DNA of 64,000 bases. Origin: a bacterium (GTDB taxonomy: Bacteria; UBP18; UBA7526). A program made the translations under genes and the position numbers. The stretch is from NCBI GenBank assembly GCA_030615855.1, contig JAUWYL010000001.1, forward strand, positions 62,001 through 126,000, written 5' to 3'. The notes under the pieces were generated by a model. It was not told where the DNA came from. It saw only the letters and a list, made by a program, of their open reading frames with translations, and did no database searches. Of the stretch, positions 60,971 through 64,000 are shown piece after piece (the first letter of the stretch is position 1; every line of letters starts with the position of its first letter).

Positions 60971-61468
60971 ATGGATGCCTTAAAAGCCATTAAGGAGAGA
61001 AGAAGCATCAGGGATTTTAATGAGCAGGGGATTCCTAAAGGAGTGATTGAAGATATCATCGATTGTGCCCGACTTGCACCCTCAGCCAATAATATCCAGC
61101 CCTGGGAGTTTGTAGTAATTACCGACCGGGATTTGAGAAAAAGAATCGCTGATATTACAGACTATGGGAAGTTCATCGCTACCTCACCGGTCTGCATCAT
61201 AATCTTCTGCAAAGAGACAAAGTACTATCTTGAGGATGGCTCTGCCGCCACAGAGAATATCTTGATCGCCGCCAAGGCCTATGGTCTGGGGACCTGTTGG
61301 GTAGCGGGGGATAAGAAGCCCTATGCTTCCCAGATAAATGAGTTAGTCAACATTCCCCTAAAGTTCAAATTAGTCAGCCTCATCGCCTTAGGCTATCCCA
61401 AAGAAGAAGCGAAACCTCATGGTAAGAAAGCCCTAAAGGAAGTCATCCACTGGGAAAAATACCAATAA
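60971..61468 (+). CDS. Nitroreductase family protein
   Basis: A 165-residue FMN-dependent nitroreductase. MDALKAIKERRSIRDFNEQG, CARLAPSANNIQPWEFVVIT and GLGTCWVAG are the family motifs; it is a short single-domain form. Uses NAD(P)H to reduce nitro compounds or quinones; physiological substrate unknown. Strong AAGGAGGAG ribosome site. Confidence 0.9.
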   Translation: MDALKAIKERRSIRDFNEQGIPKGVIEDIIDCARLAPSANNIQPWEFVVITDRDLRKRIADITDYGKFIATSPVCIIIFCKETKYYLEDGSAATENILIAAKAYGLGTCWVAGDKKPYASQINELVNIPLKFKLVSLIALGYPKEEAKPHGKKALKEVIHWEKYQ

Positions 61469-61633
61469 TAATAGGGGAAGTAAAGTTAGAAACTTAAGCT
61501 TGAAAGAAAAGCAAGAAGAAGTTTAGTTAGGTAAGTTTTTTAACTTTCCCATTTTAGCCGTAAGTTCTATCTGTTATCTGTGCTAATCCGTAAATAATAT
61601 GTGTGAATCTGTGTTGAAAGGAGGTGATGAGAG
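61469..61633 (+). repeat. Inverted-repeat spacer
   Basis: ggggaagtaaagtta (about 61473-61487) faces taactttccc (about 61541-61550), and degenerate atctgtgctaatccgt words follow (61575-61600). AAAGGAGGTGATGAG is the next ribosome site. Confidence 0.6.
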
Positions 61634-61837
61634 ATGAAGGGATTGGCCATTTTGTTAGGGGGAGTAGCAGGTATAAGCCTCATCCTGGGTCTGATCTACA
61701 AGGCTGCTGCCTTAGCGGGCAACATTCTTCCCCCAGTCGGCCTCGGACCACTCAGCTTTCAGAGGCTCGCTAACACCTGTCTGCTATTTGCCATCGGCTT
61801 AGGAGTGCTCCAACTGCTTAAAATAAAGGAGAAGTGA
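61634..61837 (+). CDS. Small membrane protein, two helices
   Basis: A 67-residue protein with hydrophobic segments at about 3-26 (GLAILLGGVAGISLILGLIY) and 45-60 (RLANTCLLFAIGLGVLQLL), a loop with LPPVGLGPLSFQ and a charged end KIKEK. Excellent ribosome site. Not recognised. It precedes the GAD-domain gene by 6 bases. Confidence 0.65.
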   Translation: MKGLAILLGGVAGISLILGLIYKAAALAGNILPPVGLGPLSFQRLANTCLLFAIGLGVLQLLKIKEK

Positions 61838-61843
61838 AACAAC

Positions 61844-62233
61844 ATGAGATGCAATAATGCAGAAGAGGTGTCAATGAAGGATATTTCTAACCTCTTCAGT
61901 CAGACCCATTCCAATCTTATCCGCGATATCATGGACAAAGGGGGAGTGGTCTTGGGAATGAAAGCGAAGAACTTCGCTGGAGTCCTATTAGAGAATGAGG
62001 CGCTTGCTTTAGAGATAGAGAAGAGATTAGAAGAGACAACTGGGATTAAGGGCTACATCTCCACAGACGAACTCCCCAGGTATGGGATCTCGGCTGAAGA
62101 GAGGGAAGAGATTGAAAAGGCCTTCGGAGTACAGAAGGGGGATATTGTCATCCTCATCGCCGAAGAGAAGAAGAAGGCCCAGAAGGCCCTGAAGATCGTC
62201 GACGAAGAAATCGCCAAACATAGACACGGATAA
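61844..62233 (+). CDS. Stand-alone GAD-domain protein (GatE/AspRS-like insert)
   Basis: About 129 residues; ATG 61844, or ATG 61874 with GAAGAGGTG just upstream. The core MKAKNFAGVLLENEALALEI, ISTDELPRYGISAEEREEIE and FGVQKGDIVILIAEE matches the GAD domain that is inserted in archaeal GatE and bacterial AspRS, including the DELP.YGI signature. No synthetase or amidase part is present. The last residues KHRHG and the stop are coded by the following spacer repeat. Function as a free domain is unknown. Confidence 0.65.
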   Translation: MRCNNAEEVSMKDISNLFSQTHSNLIRDIMDKGGVVLGMKAKNFAGVLLENEALALEIEKRLEETTGIKGYISTDELPRYGISAEEREEIEKAFGVQKGDIVILIAEEKKKAQKALKIVDEEIAKHRHG

Positions 62234-62311
62234 ACACGGATAACGACACGGATAAACACGGATTAAATCAGTGCTAATCCGTTTTAGTTAATCAGTGATA
62301 ATCCGTGTAAC
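62216..62311 (+). repeat. acacggata inverted repeat
   Basis: tagacacggataaacacgga and gataacgacacggataaaca words face gtgctaatccg and gtgataatccgtgt. It enters the 3' end of the GAD gene. Confidence 0.85.
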
Positions 62312-62326
62312 AAGGAGGTGATAAGT

Positions 62327-62593
62327 ATGCCCAAGGAACCAGAAGAGAAACTTCCGGTAAGTGAGACCCTAAAAGTACTGGGTTATCACACCTTAGAAAA
62401 GAACCCCAAGTGGTGGAGTGCCGTGGCCTTAATTGATTCTTGGGGGAGGAAGCAAATCTGTTTCTACCTCTGGCAGAAGAAGGGAGAGAAGTGGGCCAGG
62501 CAGCAGAAGTTTACCATCCAGGATGCCCAGACCTGGGAGAATGTCTCTTCTTATGTTGAGGAATTTCTACCGCAATTAGAAGCGGAGAAGTGA
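62327..62593 (+). CDS. Hypothetical 88-residue protein
   Basis: ATG 62327 chosen for the AAGGAGGTGATAAGT site; GTG 62318 is inside it. It starts MPKEPEEKLPVSETLKVLGY and has Trp-rich NPKWWSAVALIDSWGRKQIC and YLWQKKGEKWARQQKFTI segments, a likely small beta-alpha domain. Overlaps the GDPD gene by 4 bases. Not recognised. Confidence 0.65.
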   Translation: MPKEPEEKLPVSETLKVLGYHTLEKNPKWWSAVALIDSWGRKQICFYLWQKKGEKWARQQKFTIQDAQTWENVSSYVEEFLPQLEAEK

Positions 62594-63300
62594 AGTCAGA
62601 AATCTGGAAGGTTGCCCATCGGGGAGCAAGCGGAGAAGCGCCAGAGAATACCATAGCCTCTTTTAAAAGAGGCATTGCCCAGGGGGCAGAGATCATTGAA
62701 ACCGATGCCCAGCTCTCCAAAGATAAGGAGATAGTCCTGCTCCACGACGAAACAGTAGAGCGCACCACGGATGGCAGAGGTAAGGTCTGTGAATTAACCT
62801 TGAAAGAACTTAAGAGTCTGGACGCTGGATCGTGGTTTGGAAAAGAATTCTCTGGCGAAAGGATTCCCACCCTCTCGGAGGTAATTGCAATTGTTCGGAG
62901 AAAGGCAAAATTAGACATCGAATTAAAGGGGAAAAACCCTCTTCTGCCCAAGGAAGTAGTAAACCTTTTAAAGAAAGAGGCTTTTATTAAAAAGGCGATT
63001 GTCTCCTCTTTCAACCACTTCTTCCTGAAAGAGGTTAAAAGGCTTAAACCCCCAATTATTACTGGGCTTTTATTCGCTACTCCTCTTCAGGAAAGGAAAT
63101 GGAAGTGGGCAGATCTCATCCTGCCTAGGTATAACCTGATTACTGAAGATTTGGTTGAGAAAGCCCATAGTAAGGGCCTGAAGATTATTGCCTGGACGGT
63201 AGATAACCCAGAAGAGATAAGAAGACTCATTGATCTGGAAGTGGATGGGATAGCCTCCAACTACCCAGCGTTACTCACTCAGATCCTAAGGCAGGAATAA
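62590..63300 (+). CDS. Glycerophosphodiester phosphodiesterase
   Basis: A 236-residue GDPD TIM-barrel enzyme. KVAHRGASGEAPENTIASF holds the first catalytic His and metal Glu; ETDAQLSKDKEIVLLHDETV the second His. The end KGLKIIAWTVDNPEEIRRLI and LEVDGIASNYPALL is typical. It hydrolyses glycerophosphodiesters to glycerol-3-phosphate and alcohols. No signal peptide, so cytoplasmic. GTG start overlapping the previous stop. Confidence 0.93.
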   Translation: MKSEIWKVAHRGASGEAPENTIASFKRGIAQGAEIIETDAQLSKDKEIVLLHDETVERTTDGRGKVCELTLKELKSLDAGSWFGKEFSGERIPTLSEVIAIVRRKAKLDIELKGKNPLLPKEVVNLLKKEAFIKKAIVSSFNHFFLKEVKRLKPPIITGLLFATPLQERKWKWADLILPRYNLITEDLVEKAHSKGLKIIAWTVDNPEEIRRLIDLEVDGIASNYPALLTQILRQE

Positions 63301-63304
63301 ATAG

Positions 63305-63398
63305 CTTATAGTTCGGAGTTAGGAGTTCGGAGTTGGGAGACAAAAGAATACACCGAACACCGAACTCAAGCCCGCAGGGCGTACTCCGAACTATTAAG
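63305..63398 (+). repeat. gttcggagttagga inverted repeat
   Basis: gttcgga, gttagga, gttcgga, gttggga heptads (63311-63338) face accgaacaccgaac and actccgaac; a ccgcagggcg tag is embedded. The same heptads occur inside proC. Confidence 0.88.
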
Positions 63399-63408
63399 GG
63401 GAGGCAAA

Positions 63409-63540
63409 ATGGGAAGAGAAAAGATAAGAAGAGAAGGAGATGAGCTGGAAGAGGATCTGTTACTGCTGGAAAAGGAATTAAAAAGGGGCTATAAAAAAAG
63501 CAGAAAGAAGAGAAAGAAAAAGTGGCCTAAGGGGTGGTAG
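63409..63540 (+). CDS. Small basic hypothetical protein
   Basis: A 43-residue ORF starting MGREKIRREGDELEEDLLLL with a Lys/Arg-rich end KKSRKKRKKKWPKGW. GGGGAGG 5 bases before the ATG. Followed 1 base later by a membrane-protein gene. Not recognised; composition suggests nucleic acid or ribosome contact. Confidence 0.6.
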   Translation: MGREKIRREGDELEEDLLLLEKELKRGYKKSRKKRKKKWPKGW

Positions 63541-63541
63541 C

Positions 63542-63775
63542 ATGTTTTACTTCATTACCAATCATCTAAACTCCATCTACATTGTAATTACAGTGCTCGT
63601 CTTCCTTCAGGGTCTGAGCGCCCTCATCTTTCCTGGCAGGGTTAAGAAAGCATTCGAAAGACGGCTCACCTTGGTTAACCTTCGCATCTATGGGGGATTA
63701 ATCATTCTCTTAGGAATATTACTTCTCTGGTTCTATCTCTCCACTCTGAGACCGCTTTTCATTGCGGTAAGATAA
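63542..63775 (+). CDS. Small membrane protein, DUF2065-like
   Basis: A 77-residue protein with two membrane helices (about 10-29, IYIVITVLVFLQGLSALIFP, and 48-66, RIYGGLIILLGILLLWFYL) separated by KKAFERRLTLVNL. The layout (fP..w..., R..Gl...G) is reminiscent of DUF2065, but recognition is weak. Co-directional and close to the 43-residue ORF. Confidence 0.6.
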   Translation: MFYFITNHLNSIYIVITVLVFLQGLSALIFPGRVKKAFERRLTLVNLRIYGGLIILLGILLLWFYLSTLRPLFIAVR

Positions 63776-63912
63776 CGCAGAGACGCAGAAGAGGACAGTT
63801 AGACTGGTAAATTGGTTGGATTAATTGGAATAGTTGAATAAAAATCCACCTAATCCACCTAATATACTAATCCAACTCGTTTTGCGTTGCGGCGGTTACA
63901 AAGGAGAGTGAA
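63776..63912 (+). repeat. ggttggatta inverted-repeat spacer
   Basis: aaattggttggattaattgg and aatagttgaat (63810-63838) face aatccacctaatccaccta and actaatccaac (63842-63877). AAGGAG (63901-63906) is the next ribosome site. Confidence 0.8.
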
Positions 63913-64000
63913 GTGGAATACAAAGTAGGCAAAACCGTTATTAGGCTTTATCAAGGCGATATTACGGAACTGGATACCGAGGCCATCGTCAATGCGGCAA
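63913..64000 (+). CDS. Macro-domain protein, N-terminal fragment
   Basis: The first 29 codons, cut by the window end. GTG start with AAGGAG 6 bases upstream. VIRLYQGDITELDTEAIVNA is the first strand and ADP-ribose-binding start of macro domains (O-acetyl-ADP-ribose deacetylase type, GDIT...DAIVNAA). Role likely in ADP-ribose metabolism. The catalytic loop lies outside the window. Confidence 0.85.
   Translation, partial: MEYKVGKTVIRLYQGDITELDTEAIVNAA

Overview
This window is a gene-dense bacterial chromosome segment of about 80 protein genes and two tRNAs. Almost every gene lies on the + strand; only a glycoside-hydrolase-like gene and a broken nuclease gene are on the minus strand. The gene set looks like an uncultivated, probably anaerobic, diderm-type bacterium: LspA/Lgt and several lipoproteins, a SPOR protein, split cobalamin-dependent methionine synthesis with a Cys-rich MetV partner, citramalate synthase, endonuclease Q, two GH130 enzymes and many small zinc or iron-sulfur proteins. 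Coding strands are purine-rich and favour AGA/AGG arginine codons. I do not assign a phylum; an Omnitrophota-, Aerophobota- or Desantisbacteria-like lineage is only a guess.

Layout. 1-6.9 kb: end of an MBL hydrolase, SPOR protein, then hom-thrC-thrB-lysC-cimA (threonine and isoleucine precursors). 7-15 kb: AEC transporter, valS, an NSS transporter with a 40-residue membrane partner, and a large HEAT-repeat protein. 15-22.7 kb: uvrB, nadC, birA, a minus-strand TIM-barrel protein, coaX and a glycosyltransferase. 22.9-27.5 kb: two GH130 paralogues and groES-groEL. 27.5-35.2 kb: frameshifted nuclease, DUF72, proC-yggT-broken yggU, mtnA, ileS, DUF5665. 35.4-38.9 kb: dksA-like, lspA, frameshifted lgt, lipoprotein, rluD. 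39-43.6 kb: methionine module (activation protein, MetH, MetV, MetF). 43.6-50.5 kb: rpoZ, TPR proteins (one broken by a repeat), coaBC, HAD, phospholipase D-like, radC. 50.6-64 kb: small conserved proteins, Nudix, tRNA-Arg, radical SAM/GHMP kinase pair, hisG, M23 peptidase, two flavodoxins, EndoQ, tRNA-Ala, nitroreductase, a stand-alone GAD-domain protein, GDPD and the start of a macro-domain protein.

The most unusual feature is the repeat landscape. Most longer spacers are imperfect inverted repeats built from tandem words, very often exactly 7 nt long, in several unrelated sequence families. The same words, sometimes with the same embedded palindrome, also sit in frame inside essential enzymes (thrC, thrB, valS, ileS, nadC, birA, coaX, proC, rluD, metV). 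A second class, a 47-bp hairpin element, behaves like a mobile element: it has broken a TPR lipoprotein gene as a tandem pair, supplies the stop codon of a GHMP kinase, and gives a filled-site/empty-site pair between two duplicated spacers. A third class, about 55 bp with two hairpins, occurs three times upstream of unrelated genes. A fourth, a 38-bp element, has broken a DUF167 gene.
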